A DNA stretch of 64,000 nt from JADJQU01 sp035490315 (GTDB lineage Bacteria; Planctomycetota; UBA1135; GCA-002686595), in NCBI GenBank assembly GCA_035490315.1, contig DATHET010000223.1, positions 1 to 64,000 of the forward strand, given 5' to 3'. A model generated the notes under the pieces. It saw only the letters and a program-made list of their open reading frames with translations, was not told the origin of the DNA and searched no databases. Made by a program: the position numbers and the translations under genes. Of the stretch, positions 37,669-47,780 are shown piece by piece; position 1 is the stretch's first letter; each line of letters begins with the position of its first letter.

Positions 37669-38829
37669 TCAGCTCTTGAAGACGATCGCGGGCTCGAGCT
37701 TCATGACCTTGCGGATCGAAAGCACAGCCGAGAGGGCGCAGATGAAAGCCACGGCGCCCGCACTGATCCACAGGATCTGCGGCATCATCCGGAACGCGAG
37801 CTCGCTGCCGCGAACCGCGCGACCGAACAGCGAGGCCAGTCCCACGCCGAGCCCGTAACCGATGCTGCCCGCGGTCAAGGCCTGGACGAGAATCATGCGC
37901 AACAAGGTCAGATTCGAGGCCCCCATCGCCTTGAGCGCGCCGAACTGCTTCAGGTTGTCGAGCGTGAAGTTGTAGAAGGTCTGGCCCGCGATCACGGTGC
38001 CGACCAGGAAGCCCAGCAGCACCGCGATGCCGAAATTGATCGGGATGCCGGTGTACTTCATGTAGTACTTGACCGTCGTCCACTGGAAATCCGGCCGCGT
38101 GATCGCGAGTAGACCTGTCTGCGCCTGGATGCGCGTGCACAGGGCCGCCGGGTCTTCGTCAGGCTTGGGCTTGACCAGGATGAACGAGAGCAGGCGGCGC
38201 TCTTTCGGCGCGAACTGCGTCGCGCGCGAGTAGGTCGTGTACACCGTCGGCTGCGATTGAAAAGTCCGCGTGACCTCGCACAGGCCGACGACGACCGCGC
38301 GGTGATCGTTGAGCTCGAGCGTGTCGCCGATGCGCAGCGGCGTGCGCTCCCCGCCTTCGACCGTCGGTGGCCGCGCGAGCTTTCCGCGCGCTCCATTGAC
38401 GTCGATGATCACCGCTTCGGCGCGGTGCAGGTCCTCGAGCTTGCCCTCGACCATCTTCGGCGGCCCGCCGACCAGCGTCGCGTCGTCGAGCCCCAAGACA
38501 TTGCAGGTCTGGAAGTTTCCGTTCTCGAGCCGCGCCTTGAGCAGGCCCTTGTAAAGCGGCACCGCCCATTGCACTCCCGCGACGCCGCGCACGAGGAAGA
38601 GCTTCGTGTCCGACAAGGGCTTCACGTCGTCGACGAACTGCACCTTCGGATCCATGACCCAGATGTCCGCCTGGCCGAGATCCGTGATCGCCGCGAAAGT
38701 GCGCGTCATCAAGCCGACGAACACCGAGGCCTGCTGCGTGATCAACAGCGACGCGAAAGTCAGGCCGATGATGATGCCGATGTACTTGGCGCGATCGCCC
38801 ATCAACATTTTCAGCGCGACGAAAATCAC
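37669..38829 (-). CDS. FtsX-type ABC permease (DevC-like)
   Basis: 386-residue inner-membrane permease. TM1 at residues 17-37 (YIGIIIGLTFASLLITQQ), a large periplasmic domain (about 40-260), then three membrane helices in the C-terminal FtsX core (INFGIAVLLGFLVGTVI, with LKQFGALKAMGASN just after). This layout matches DevC of the cyanobacterial DevBCA exporter and MacB relatives. Translation begins at a GTG that overlaps the stop of the TetR gene (GTGA). Substrate unknown; members export glycolipids, peptides or antibiotics. Confidence 0.88.
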   Translation of the reverse strand: MIFVALKMLMGDRAKYIGIIIGLTFASLLITQQASVFVGLMTRTFAAITDLGQADIWVMDPKVQFVDDVKPLSDTKLFLVRGVAGVQWAVPLYKGLLKARLENGNFQTCNVLGLDDATLVGGPPKMVEGKLEDLHRAEAVIIDVNGARGKLARPPTVEGGERTPLRIGDTLELNDHRAVVVGLCEVTRTFQSQPTVYTTYSRATQFAPKERRLLSFILVKPKPDEDPAALCTRIQAQTGLLAITRPDFQWTTVKYYMKYTGIPINFGIAVLLGFLVGTVIAGQTFYNFTLDNLKQFGALKAMGASNLTLLRMILVQALTAGSIGYGLGVGLASLFGRAVRGSELAFRMMPQILWISAGAVAFICALSAVLSIRKVMKLEPAIVFKS

Positions 38830-39488
38830 GCGCGCCTCGCTTGATCCGTCTCGGAGACGTGAGTCAGGGCGGCGATCGAGAAGGCGCTGATGTGCTGGGC
38901 AAGCCGCAGGATCTGTTCGCTTCCCATGTTCTCCTTGGGCGAGAGGCGCTGCAGCACCGGACGCGAGTGGTGGTAGAAGACGCACTGGCTGACGACCGAG
39001 CGCGCGCAGAGGATCACCAGCGCCGGCTGAGCGCGCAGGCCGAGCAGTTCACCGACGATCGCGCAGAGTTGCTTGAACAGCGGGCGGATCAGCTCCTCGA
39101 CCAGTCGATCGAGGGCGACGGTCGGCTCCATCATCTCGCGCGCCAGGAGTTGTCCCTGCCAGTCGGGATTGCCGTCGCCGAGGATCCGCAGCAGGAAAGA
39201 ATGCACGAAGGCGAACATCCGTTCCTGTGGACTGGCCTCGGCGCTGACTCCGAGGTCCGGCGGGTAGCGTTGCAGTGCTTCGCGCATGCAGCGGCCCAGA
39301 GTCTGCGAGTACAGCTCCAGCTTGTCGCCGAAGTGGTAATTGATCGCCGCGACATTGACCCCCGCGTCCTTGCAGATCTCGCGCACCGTCGCGTCGCGGA
39401 ATCCGCGCCGCGCGAACACGGGGCCGGCGGCTTCGAGCAGGCGCAGTCGCGTGTCGAGATCGAGCCTGGAGGAGGGCGGAGACTTCAT
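38826..39488 (-). CDS. TetR-family repressor, CerR-like
   Basis: 220-residue regulator. The DNA-binding domain is clear (RLRLLEAAGPVFARRGFRDATVREICKDAGVNVAAINYHF, residues about 13-60, typical of the YbiH/CerR group), and the C-terminal ligand-binding domain has the PSPKENM-like segment LSPKENMGSEQILRLAQH. It is the first gene of the efflux operon and probably represses it until a toxic or signal ligand binds. I use the ATG at 39488, since the longer frame to 39557 runs through the AT-rich promoter region. Confidence 0.9.
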   Translation of the reverse strand: MKSPPSSRLDLDTRLRLLEAAGPVFARRGFRDATVREICKDAGVNVAAINYHFGDKLELYSQTLGRCMREALQRYPPDLGVSAEASPQERMFAFVHSFLLRILGDGNPDWQGQLLAREMMEPTVALDRLVEELIRPLFKQLCAIVGELLGLRAQPALVILCARSVVSQCVFYHHSRPVLQRLSPKENMGSEQILRLAQHISAFSIAALTHVSETDQARRA

Positions 39489-39493
39489 GACTG

Positions 39494-39516
39494 AACGATT
39501 GTTTGAATGTATCGTT
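39494..39516. promoter_or_regulatory. Possible TetR operator
   Basis: AACGAT (39494-39499) and ATCGTT (39511-39516) form an inverted repeat with an 11-base spacer in an AT-rich patch directly upstream of the repressor gene (start 39488) and 94 bases before the divergent methyltransferase. TetR proteins usually autoregulate through such sites. Half-sites are short, so this is tentative. Confidence 0.4.
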
Positions 39517-39609
39517 TGAAACGTGCGCTTACCTGCATGTTCCGGCGAATTCCTCACCCTGTTCTGTGCTGTTCTAATCCTTTCGCGAACAACAAGTTAG
39601 GCTGTCGCC

Positions 39610-40266
39610 ATGCGCCGAACTCTAGAGCCCGAGGTGATGGACACCGCCGAGGAGGCTCTGCAGTACGACGCGATGGACAACTCCGGTCCAAATCGGGCCT
39701 TCATCGAGCGCCTGGTCAGCCTGGGAGCCACGGGCAAGGTCCTGGACATCGGCACCGGCCCGGGCCACATCCCGCTGCTCCTGGTCGAGCGGCTGAGCAA
39801 TGTGAGTGTGATCGGGGTCGACCTGTCGCAGCATATGCTGCGCCACGCGGAGCTCCGGCGAGCCCAATCCCCCCACGCTGCGCGAGTCGAGTTCAGGATG
39901 GCTGACGCGAAGAACCTGCCTTTCCCGCGCGAGAGCTTCGACGTAGTCGCCTCGAACACGATCCTGCACCACATTTCCGATCCGCGGCAGTTCATCTCGG
40001 AGGCCTGGCGGGTCCTGCGGCCCGGCGGGACCTTCCTGATCCGCGATCTGTTCCGGCCGCCGACGCCGCAGCGAGCGAGCGAGCTGGTGCGCACCCACGC
40101 CGGAAACGCCTCGCCCGCGCAGCAGGAGCTCCTGCTCGCCTCGCTTCATGCCGCCCTCGAACCCGAGGAGCTGCGCGCCTTCGCCCGCGAAGCCGGCCTG
40201 GTCGACGTCAACTTGACGATCGACTCCGATCGCCACATGTCGTTGGAAGCCCGCGCGCGGCGATGA
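39610..40266 (+). CDS. Class I SAM-dependent methyltransferase
   Basis: 218-residue cytoplasmic methyltransferase of the UbiE/COQ5-like type. Motif I is VLDIGTGPGHIPLLL, motif II VIGVDLSQHML, followed by RMADAKNLPFPRESFDVVASN, a LHHISDP segment and RVLRPGGTFLIRDL. Substrate cannot be inferred. The stop codon overlaps the patatin ATG (ATGA), so the two are co-translated; a lipid-related substrate would fit the neighbour (inference). Confidence 0.85.
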   Translation: MRRTLEPEVMDTAEEALQYDAMDNSGPNRAFIERLVSLGATGKVLDIGTGPGHIPLLLVERLSNVSVIGVDLSQHMLRHAELRRAQSPHAARVEFRMADAKNLPFPRESFDVVASNTILHHISDPRQFISEAWRVLRPGGTFLIRDLFRPPTPQRASELVRTHAGNASPAQQELLLASLHAALEPEELRAFAREAGLVDVNLTIDSDRHMSLEARARR

Positions 40267-41483
40267 ACCTGCCCACCGCGACAGAGACGCCGACCGAGCG
40301 CCACTCGAGCGAAGGAGATCTCGCCCTCGCGCTCGGCGGAGGCGGGGCGCGAGCTGCCTACCAGGCCGGATTCCTGCACGCCGTCTCGAAGCGCTTCCCC
40401 GACCTCGGCATGCCGATCCTGACCGGCGTCTCCGCCGGCGCGATCAACACGGCCTTCCTGGCCAACGACCCGAGCGGTTTCGAAGCGCGGGCTTCGAAGC
40501 TGTGCAGCCTGTGGAGCAGCCTGCGCACGGAATCCGTATTCGACGCGAGCTCCGCCTCGCTGGGAAGCACGGTCCTGCGCTGGGGAATGCGCCTGATCTC
40601 CGGCGGCAGCCGCGTCTCGCCCAGACCGCACGGCATGGTCGACACCGCGCCCCTGCGGAAATTCCTGAGCGCGACGCTGGGCGCCGACGAGAGCGGAGTG
40701 CTCACCGGCGTCGCCCAGAATCTGCAGAGTGGACGCCTGCGCGCCGCCGCGATCACGACCACCAATTACGCCACTTCGCAATCCGTGACCTGGGTCCAGG
40801 GGCGCGACGTGCCGATGTGGACACGTCCGATGCGCATGAGCGTCGCGACCACGCTGCGCGTCGACCACATCATGGGCTCGGCCGCTCTCCCGTTGTTCTT
40901 CCCCGCGGTGAACATCAACGACGAGTGGCACGGCGACGGCGGCATCCGTCTCACCGCGCCGCTCTCGCCGGCCTTGCACCTGGGAGCCGCGCGCATCCTG
41001 GCGATCTCGACTCGCTACCAGCGCACGCGCTCGGATCCGCTCACTTCCGTGACGCGCGCTTATCCCGCGCCCGCCCACGTGCTCGGCGTGCTGATGAGCG
41101 CAATCTTCCTCGACAACTTCGACCACGATGCGATGAACCTCGATCGCATGAACAAGCTGATCGAGTCGCTGCCGGAAAATGCGCGCCTGGGATTGCGGCC
41201 GGTGGATCTCTTGATCGTGCGCCCGACGCGCGACCTGGCGAAGATCGCCGGCGAGCACGAAATCCAGCTGCCGCGCTCGTTCCGTTTCCTGCTGCGCGGT
41301 CTCGGCACGCGCGAATCGAAGAGTCCCGAGTCGCTGTCGATGGTGCTCTTCGAGCCCGACTACGTGAACCGCCTGCTCGAGCTCGGCCGCGCCGACGCCG
41401 AAGCACGCATGGGCGACATCGAGGCCTTCCTCGGCGGCGAGCGCATGCAGGGTTTGAATCGGACCGGGTTCTGGAGGCTGTAA
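40263..41483 (+). CDS. Patatin-like phospholipase
   Basis: 406-residue lipid acyl hydrolase. Oxyanion hole LALGGGGARAAYQ (residues 21-34), nucleophile Ser57 in TGVSAGAIN, and catalytic Asp225 in WHGDGGIRL give the complete Ser-Asp dyad. No signal peptide is present, so it probably acts on the inner face of the membrane. C-terminal residues about 290-406 form a helical extension without known motifs. Coupled by a 4-base overlap to the upstream methyltransferase. Confidence 0.9.
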   Translation: MNLPTATETPTERHSSEGDLALALGGGGARAAYQAGFLHAVSKRFPDLGMPILTGVSAGAINTAFLANDPSGFEARASKLCSLWSSLRTESVFDASSASLGSTVLRWGMRLISGGSRVSPRPHGMVDTAPLRKFLSATLGADESGVLTGVAQNLQSGRLRAAAITTTNYATSQSVTWVQGRDVPMWTRPMRMSVATTLRVDHIMGSAALPLFFPAVNINDEWHGDGGIRLTAPLSPALHLGAARILAISTRYQRTRSDPLTSVTRAYPAPAHVLGVLMSAIFLDNFDHDAMNLDRMNKLIESLPENARLGLRPVDLLIVRPTRDLAKIAGEHEIQLPRSFRFLLRGLGTRESKSPESLSMVLFEPDYVNRLLELGRADAEARMGDIEAFLGGERMQGLNRTGFWRL

Positions 41484-41512
41484 TCGTGATCCAACCGACG
41501 TCGGGCTGAGTG

Positions 41513-41860
41513 ATGGCATGGTGGCTTTGGCTCTGGGTCGCGGTCATGTCCGGGCTGGCCATCGCCGGGGTGCTCATGGACATCAGCTCGGGCCGCCCGG
41601 TTCATCGGACGGTCCTTTCCTTCGGCGCAGTACTGGCCTGCCCACTGTTCGTGCTCCATTACTTCGGAAAAGTGTCCCTGCCGGGGGCCAAGCTCTTCGT
41701 CGTGTTGGCTGCGATTGGCCTCTGGTTGGAAATGAGTTGGGCAAGCCAGGAAGATCGCTACGAACCGGATCACTCCCGCAAGATTGTGCAGGGGTCAGTG
41801 ATCTTCTGCGTGATCGTTTACGCCCCCGCGCTCGTGCTTGGTTGGCTCGCAGGCAACTGA
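41513..41860 (+). CDS. Small integral membrane protein
   Basis: 115 residues with four hydrophobic helices (about 3-22, 33-51, 60-76, 92-113; MAWWLWLWVAVMSGL, FVVLAAIGLWLEMSW, VIFCVIVYAPALVLGWL). No family recognised. A GTG directly before the ATG could also initiate. It follows the patatin gene by 29 bases on the same strand but no functional link is visible. Confidence 0.6.
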   Translation: MAWWLWLWVAVMSGLAIAGVLMDISSGRPVHRTVLSFGAVLACPLFVLHYFGKVSLPGAKLFVVLAAIGLWLEMSWASQEDRYEPDHSRKIVQGSVIFCVIVYAPALVLGWLAGN

Positions 41861-41994
41861 TCCCGGATCGATCGCGCGACAGGATTGAGTGGCACAGGGT
41901 TCTTGAGGCTGCGAGGAGAGGGCGGAGTGCCCGCAGGCTTGTCGTGAACGGCTAGACTGGTCGCTTGGTTCCGCGGCGTCATCGCCGGCAATGC

Positions 41995-43158
41995 ATGAAG
42001 CTTTCCTTCTACCTTTGCATCTGCATCCTCGCGTCAGGCTCGCGGGCGATCGCGCAGCAGGTCGGCGTGAGCAGGCCGGTGTCGATCGAGTATCGGGCGG
42101 AGTGCACGCTGACGCCGGAAATCGTTGACGAGCTGATCGATGATTTGCGGTCCAGCGAAGAGTCGAAGACGGAAGCGGCCGAAGCAATCCTCGCCGAGCA
42201 CGAGGTCGAGCATGGCTGGTCGGTCTGGATCGGCGGGCCGGATTTCATCGACAAGGCACACGCCGTGAGCTGCCCGGATGAGGTGTTGGACCGAATGGCT
42301 GCGCTGAAAGACCAAGGCGCAGAGATCAGGCCCTGGATCCTCCATCGTTGCTTCGGCATCGCACTTCAGCGCGCGGGTCGATTGGACAAAGCGCTGGCCA
42401 TGATCGATGCATCGATGCCGATGGCAGCAGAGCCCGATCCTTCAGGTGTCCTCGAAAGAATGTCCGCGGCTTTGCGCCGGAGCGAATTGTCGGAGATCGC
42501 CGCCTTTCTTTGCGCGAGGGAGAGCAAGGCCGAGCGCGCTTTCGAATACGCGAAACACTGGATTCCCGCGTCGGGCTGCGGAATCTGCAACGACTCGGAG
42601 CGCGAGACGATCGTAGCGTTCCAAGTGCGGATGCTGGTCCAGTTCACGAACACCGATGAGGCGGCAGACCAAGCCAATCAGCTGTTGATGCGGAATCCAG
42701 GCCTGCCCGTTGCAGGCTGGGTTGATCATGAAATCGGCGCTGGACGCTGCACGGATTCGGTCTCGACCCTGGCACGAATTCGATCCATCGTCCATGCCGA
42801 CGCGAAGACTCTCGAACTGTGCGCACCCGCCAAGCGCCTGTGGGACCTTCGCCATGAATCCCGCGCAATTCAACTCGAGCACTTGAGGGAATTGGCGATG
42901 CTCGACGAGGATTTCGCGCTGTCGCTGGTCTTCGGCCTCGACAATCACGGCGTCGATGGTCACCTCGACGCAATCGACGTCGTCGAAGGCCACCTGCGTG
43001 ACAGCAAGCTTGCCTGCCTGATGGCGGCAACTGGCAACCCGATTCTGCAACTCCCGATCGGACGCGCCGAGCGCCAGATGCAGGAGCAGTACCGGTACGC
43101 AGGATCGATCTGGGAAGAGGCTAACCGTCGCTGGCGCGCCTTGTCGCAGAAGCGGTGA
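41995..43158 (+). CDS. Exported helical protein of unknown function
   Basis: 387-residue protein with a signal peptide (LCICILASGSRAIAQ, cut near residue 20). The mature part is helical with several cysteines (for example CGIC in SGCGICND) and TPR-like stretches (ILHRCFGIALQRAGRLDKALAMID). It may be a scaffold in the periplasm. Base composition and codon use are slightly less GC-rich than neighbours, which may mean recent acquisition or weak constraint. Its stop overlaps the GTG start of the SGNH gene (GTGA). Confidence 0.6.
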   Translation: MKLSFYLCICILASGSRAIAQQVGVSRPVSIEYRAECTLTPEIVDELIDDLRSSEESKTEAAEAILAEHEVEHGWSVWIGGPDFIDKAHAVSCPDEVLDRMAALKDQGAEIRPWILHRCFGIALQRAGRLDKALAMIDASMPMAAEPDPSGVLERMSAALRRSELSEIAAFLCARESKAERAFEYAKHWIPASGCGICNDSERETIVAFQVRMLVQFTNTDEAADQANQLLMRNPGLPVAGWVDHEIGAGRCTDSVSTLARIRSIVHADAKTLELCAPAKRLWDLRHESRAIQLEHLRELAMLDEDFALSLVFGLDNHGVDGHLDAIDVVEGHLRDSKLACLMAATGNPILQLPIGRAERQMQEQYRYAGSIWEEANRRWRALSQKR

Positions 43159-44783
43159 GCGGAGACAGCGCTACGACAGGTTTCGAAGCAGCGAAGCCGC
43201 CGTCGCGCGGGCGCAAGCTCCGAACCGCGCTGCTCGCGCTCGGAGTCGGCCTCGTCCTCGCGCCGATCGCCGCTGAGGTCGGACTTCGCATCCTCGTTTC
43301 CTCGCCCAAAGTGGACGCGAATGGATTGGGCAAGCAGTTCCGACGACCGGAGCTGTATTCCAATTCGGAGTCGCAGGACGATTACTGGAAACTGCTCGCG
43401 AGGTTCAAGACCGACGGCGCGCGGCACGACGCGCCGAACAAGGATGCTCTGATCGGTTGGACGAGCCTTTCCGTCCGGCCCGGCAACTACTCGCACGTCG
43501 ACGAGAGCTCGATCCGCGGCCGCAAGCTCGTGCTGCTCTACGGCGACTCCTTCGCGCGCTGCCCGACGATGCCCGAAGACAGCTTCCCCGCGATCATGGA
43601 GCGCTCGGATCTCGCGCAGGATTACGTCCTGCTGAATTACGGCGCCGGAGGCTACGGACTCGACCAGGTCTATCTGCTGATCAAGAACTCGATCGGCCGA
43701 TTCGAGCATCTCGATCCGATCGTGATCGTCAGCGCGCTGGTCGAGGGCGACTTCGACCGCAGCGTGCTCTCGTTCCGCACCTGGCCAAAGCCGCGGCTCG
43801 ACATCGTCGGCGATCAGCTCGTGGCGCGCGGCCCGGTCGAGACCAGCGTCCAGGACTATCTCGCGGCCAATCCCGTGCAGATCCAGAGCTACCTCTGGCG
43901 ACTCCTGCTCCATCAACAATCGAGCATCCTCGCCGAGCAGCGCGCGCGCTGGCGAGGCGAAGCGAGCGCCGACCAGGAGAAGCAGGTCCTCAACCGCCGG
44001 ATCCTGGTCGAGATCGAGCGCGAGCTCTCGAGCCGCAAGCTGCGGCATTTCTACCTGGCCTTCCACGCCGAGCCCGGCGCCTTGAAGCCCGCGAAGTCCT
44101 CCGGATGGCGCGAGCAGGTGCTGCCCGAATTCTGCGCGCAGTCCGGCACGCAACTGATCGACACGCGCACGTATCTGTCGTTCCTCTCGCAAGGCGACGA
44201 GGAGAATTGCGCGGAGTTCTACGGGCACGGGCCGCCGCTCAACGGCCACCACAACGCGCTCGGGAATCTGGTCTGCTTCGAGGCGATGCGGCGAGGCATC
44301 CTCGGCGACTCTTCCGAGCCCGAGCCGCGGCAGATCGCTGTCGCGAACAAGTACGGACTCTTCGACTGGGTCGGCTCGGAGTCGACGCAAACCGTGCTCA
44401 TGGAAAGGCCCGTGACCCTGACCACCTATGGCAGCGCGGGTCGGATGCGTGCGTCCGAGACCGCCAAGCCTCCGCAACTCCTGCTGCGCGCCGGCGCGCT
44501 CGGGCCGACGATCGCGCGCTTCGAGCTCGCAGGCCAGGCGAAACGCTTCACGGGTCGCCTGCGCACCGGGGCGAAGGCGAGCGGCTGCGGCGAGGCGGAG
44601 CTGCGGTTCTTCGTCGAGATCGACGACAAGATCGTGCTCAACGAAGCGGTTCCAGGCGCGAGGGATGCCCTGCTCCTCGACATCGACCTCACGGGCAAGC
44701 AATCATTTGCGCTGGTCGCCGTCGGCGACCGAGGCGGCGGCGGTTGCAACTGGGTCTGCATCGAGAAACCTCATCTCGAATGA
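43155..44783 (+). CDS. Membrane-anchored SGNH-hydrolase-like protein with NPCBM-like C-terminus
   Basis: 542 residues. One membrane helix lies at residues 25-45; an SGNH/GDSL-type domain follows with LLYGDSFARCP (Ser132 as possible nucleophile), LNYGAGGYGLDQ, and GHHNALGN as the probable His block. The last 120 residues resemble the NPCBM carbohydrate-binding fold (end VAVGDRGGGGCNWVCIEKPHLE). Similar proteins act as O-acetyltransferases or esterases on cell-surface glycans; which reaction applies here is not known. GTG start at 43155, coupled to the upstream gene. The next gene begins 14 bases later. Confidence 0.65.
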   Translation: MSGDSATTGFEAAKPPSRGRKLRTALLALGVGLVLAPIAAEVGLRILVSSPKVDANGLGKQFRRPELYSNSESQDDYWKLLARFKTDGARHDAPNKDALIGWTSLSVRPGNYSHVDESSIRGRKLVLLYGDSFARCPTMPEDSFPAIMERSDLAQDYVLLNYGAGGYGLDQVYLLIKNSIGRFEHLDPIVIVSALVEGDFDRSVLSFRTWPKPRLDIVGDQLVARGPVETSVQDYLAANPVQIQSYLWRLLLHQQSSILAEQRARWRGEASADQEKQVLNRRILVEIERELSSRKLRHFYLAFHAEPGALKPAKSSGWREQVLPEFCAQSGTQLIDTRTYLSFLSQGDEENCAEFYGHGPPLNGHHNALGNLVCFEAMRRGILGDSSEPEPRQIAVANKYGLFDWVGSESTQTVLMERPVTLTTYGSAGRMRASETAKPPQLLLRAGALGPTIARFELAGQAKRFTGRLRTGAKASGCGEAELRFFVEIDDKIVLNEAVPGARDALLLDIDLTGKQSFALVAVGDRGGGGCNWVCIEKPHLE

Positions 44784-44797
44784 GCTGAAGATTCGTC

Positions 44798-47659
44798 ATG
44801 TCGACACGAGGTTCCAAGGTCCTGGTCTTGCTCGCGGCGCTGCTCGTCCTCGCGATCGGATTCTTCGTCTGGCGCGCGTCGAGCGGCTCGAGCGATGTGG
44901 CCGGCGTCGCACCGTCAGCAAATAACACCGAGCAGCCGCAGGCTGTCGACTCCGCTCCGCCCGCGGTGGTCGAAATGCCGCAGACCGCCTATGCCGGTGG
45001 CGTGCAGCCGCCTGTCGCGGCGAAAGACGCACAGCGCGTCGCTCTCGAAAAGAGCGCGGAGCCCAAGGACCCCGACGCGCTCTGGATCTCCGGACGTCTG
45101 ATCTATCCCGCACGCACGCCTCTGGGCGAGACCGTCGAAGTCGTCGCGAAGAACAAGGGCCTCAGGAGCCCTCGCGCGCGCGTCGAGGCCGGCGGAGATT
45201 TCCGTATCGCTCTCGCGCCGAAATCGCGCTCGGCGATCTTCGACATCGAAGCGCAGCACCTGTTCCTCCGCGAGCCGCTGACGATCAAGATCAAGGACGG
45301 CAACCCGGCGCGCGAAGTAGTCCTCGAGCCCGTGCTCGGCGGATGCTTCGCAGTGCAGTTGCACGTGCCGCCGCAAGCAGCGAGCCTCGCGCCGAAGCTC
45401 GTCGGCAATTCGGTTGCCTCGTTTGGCATGTCGAACGCAGCGGCCTATCCCTCGTCGAACCGAATGGCGGTTTTCAGCAAGGACTTGCGAGCTCAATTGC
45501 GTGGGCTCGATGCAAAGCTCGTGTACGCGGTCATCTTCGATTCGACGTTCTTTGCGAAAGCGACTCTCGATGGGCTCCAAGTTGAGCCTGGCGAGACACG
45601 CCAGCTCAACCTCGATCTCTTACTCGGAGTGGAATTGCGCGGCCGTTTGATCATTCCAGGAGAGGGCAACCGTCATGATTTGTTGCTGCGCGTCGAATCG
45701 ACGTCCAAGCAGGCAGCCCAGTCCGGCGTCGATGCCCCTGAGCAGACGTCCTTCAAATACGCGGACGTCGACCAGGACGGCAGCTTCGTAGCGCGCGGCG
45801 TGACGCCGGGCCGCATCACGCTCCGCGCAACCGCCAACCAGCGGACTCCAGCCGAGCTCGACCTCGGATCGCTCGCCGACGGCGATGTGCGCGAAGGAAT
45901 CGAGCTGGCGATGGGCCTCGGCGGTCAGATCGGCGGACACGTGAGCTGGCAGGACGGCAGCCCAGCCGTCGGTGCGGTGGTGCAGTTGCTGCCCGAGGGC
46001 AAACAGGCCAAACGTCAAAATCCATTCCTCGACGGTACTCCCAAGGTTTTCCACGAAGCGATCGTCGATGCCGATGGTGCATTCCTGATCAGCGGGCTCA
46101 ACGAGGGACCGCTAACCCTGGTCGCTCAATTCACCGATTACGAGAGCGCCCCCAAGGGCGTGGAAGCGAAGCCGAAAGGCAAGGCGAAGATCGAAAACGT
46201 CGCGATCGGCACGCTCGACATGAAAGTCGTGCTGCAGGGCGGCTACTCGATCAAGGGCAGCGTCGTCGACGACGCTGGCGCGCCGATCCAGAAGTTCCGC
46301 GTCACCGCGACTCCAGAGCCCGCGGATGCAGCGTCGAAGCCCCTGATCATTCCAATTTCGAACAAGCTGGGACGCTTCGAGCTCACCGGCCTGCTCGATG
46401 GCAGCTACTTGGTCGGGATCAGCGCAGCGCGCTACGAAAATCCAGACCCGCTGCTGGTCCGCGTGCCCGTCGACACGACGCCGCTGACTTTCGTGCTCGC
46501 TCGCCGCGCTTCGATCTCCGGAGTCGTCGTGCAGCCCGACGGCTCGCCCGCAGCCCAGGCGAGGTTGCGCATCCAGCCTCAGGATCTCCAGATATGGATT
46601 CCCCGCGACACGGTCGACGGCCTCTCGAATTCGCAAGGCCAGTTCGACCTGACATCGGTCGGCGCGGGCGCGATCGTCTTGCGAGCGCAGTCCGAGAAAT
46701 TTGCCTCGAGCGAAGAGCTCCCGTTGCAGGTGAGCCCCGGCCAGCGGATCGAAGGTCTGCGACTGGTCCTGCGCACGCCGGCGCGGATCACGGGCGAAGT
46801 GCTTCCGACGCACGAAGGCGAAAGGATCTCGGGGCGCATGATCCACGGCTACAGCGGCCAGGATTCCCAGATTTCCGGCTTGACCGACGACAAAGGCCGC
46901 TTCGAATTCGAGCATGTCGATCCCGGCGAGTACACGATCGTCCTGCAGCCGAGCTCCGAGGAGCGGGAACGATTCCAAAATCCCGGCGCGGAGCCGATGC
47001 CTGACCATGAAGTGGACTTCGCGCTGACGAAAATCCGCGAGCTCCGCGTCGACGAAGGCGGCGAAGCCCACGTCGTGTTCGGACCGAGCAACCTTGCGAC
47101 GATCAGCGTCCGCGGCATCGTGCGTCGAGGCGAGACTCCCTGGCCTTCCGTGCATGTGCGCGCCTTGCTCGTGGACCAGAAGGACCCGCGCGGCGGACCG
47201 CACGCGTGGACCGACGAATCAGGCCGATTCGAGCTCAGCGTCGAGACGCCCGGACGCTATCGCGTGCAGGCGATGGTCAATGGAGTGATGGGCATGCCCA
47301 GCGGCGTGCAGGTCGACGTGCCCGCTGGTGGAGCCGATTCGATCGAGATCGCGATCGGAAACGGTCGCATCACGGGCATCGCTCATGCATTCGGGAACCA
47401 AGCCCCGGGTGAAATTGCCGTCTGGCTGGAACGCGACGACGGTGAGCGCGCAGGGTTTACGCCCGACATTTCCACCTGGCCGGACTTGCGCATTGAGTTC
47501 GTGAATCTGCCCGTGGGCAACTACACGCTGGTTGCGTCCGCCTGGAGGGTCGACAGCCAGGATCGCCCTCTGGCTATTCTCGCACCGACGCGGCAAAGGA
47601 TCGAGCTGCGAGAGAATCAGGAGCTCGACGATGTGCGGATCGAGGTCGACGGGCATTGA
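44798..47659 (+). CDS. Large membrane-anchored protein with tandem carboxypeptidase-regulatory-like domains
   Basis: 953-residue protein. An N-terminal membrane helix (residues 8-26, VLVLLAALLVLAIGFFVW) and a low-complexity linker precede at least seven beta-sandwich units. Typical repeats are GGQIGGHVSWQDGSPAVGAVVQL, GSVVDDAGAPIQKFRV, SGVVVQPDGSPAAQARLRI and GLTDDKGRFEFEHVDPGEYTI. These match CarboxypepD_reg-like domains, whose tandem copies make elongated extracellular stalks. No catalytic residues are visible. It follows the SGNH protein by 14 bases and may be its partner on the cell surface (inference). Confidence 0.75.
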   Translation: MSTRGSKVLVLLAALLVLAIGFFVWRASSGSSDVAGVAPSANNTEQPQAVDSAPPAVVEMPQTAYAGGVQPPVAAKDAQRVALEKSAEPKDPDALWISGRLIYPARTPLGETVEVVAKNKGLRSPRARVEAGGDFRIALAPKSRSAIFDIEAQHLFLREPLTIKIKDGNPAREVVLEPVLGGCFAVQLHVPPQAASLAPKLVGNSVASFGMSNAAAYPSSNRMAVFSKDLRAQLRGLDAKLVYAVIFDSTFFAKATLDGLQVEPGETRQLNLDLLLGVELRGRLIIPGEGNRHDLLLRVESTSKQAAQSGVDAPEQTSFKYADVDQDGSFVARGVTPGRITLRATANQRTPAELDLGSLADGDVREGIELAMGLGGQIGGHVSWQDGSPAVGAVVQLLPEGKQAKRQNPFLDGTPKVFHEAIVDADGAFLISGLNEGPLTLVAQFTDYESAPKGVEAKPKGKAKIENVAIGTLDMKVVLQGGYSIKGSVVDDAGAPIQKFRVTATPEPADAASKPLIIPISNKLGRFELTGLLDGSYLVGISAARYENPDPLLVRVPVDTTPLTFVLARRASISGVVVQPDGSPAAQARLRIQPQDLQIWIPRDTVDGLSNSQGQFDLTSVGAGAIVLRAQSEKFASSEELPLQVSPGQRIEGLRLVLRTPARITGEVLPTHEGERISGRMIHGYSGQDSQISGLTDDKGRFEFEHVDPGEYTIVLQPSSEERERFQNPGAEPMPDHEVDFALTKIRELRVDEGGEAHVVFGPSNLATISVRGIVRRGETPWPSVHVRALLVDQKDPRGGPHAWTDESGRFELSVETPGRYRVQAMVNGVMGMPSGVQVDVPAGGADSIEIAIGNGRITGIAHAFGNQAPGEIAVWLERDDGERAGFTPDISTWPDLRIEFVNLPVGNYTLVASAWRVDSQDRPLAILAPTRQRIELRENQELDDVRIEVDGH

Positions 47660-47780
47660 GGCATTCGTGCTGGACTATTCACCCGAGGGAGATTGCATGC
47701 CTTCCTCCGGTGCCGCCTCGAAAGGCTGGAAGTGAATCTCGATTGCATGGCTTCCGTGCAATGCTAGAATTGCCAATGCG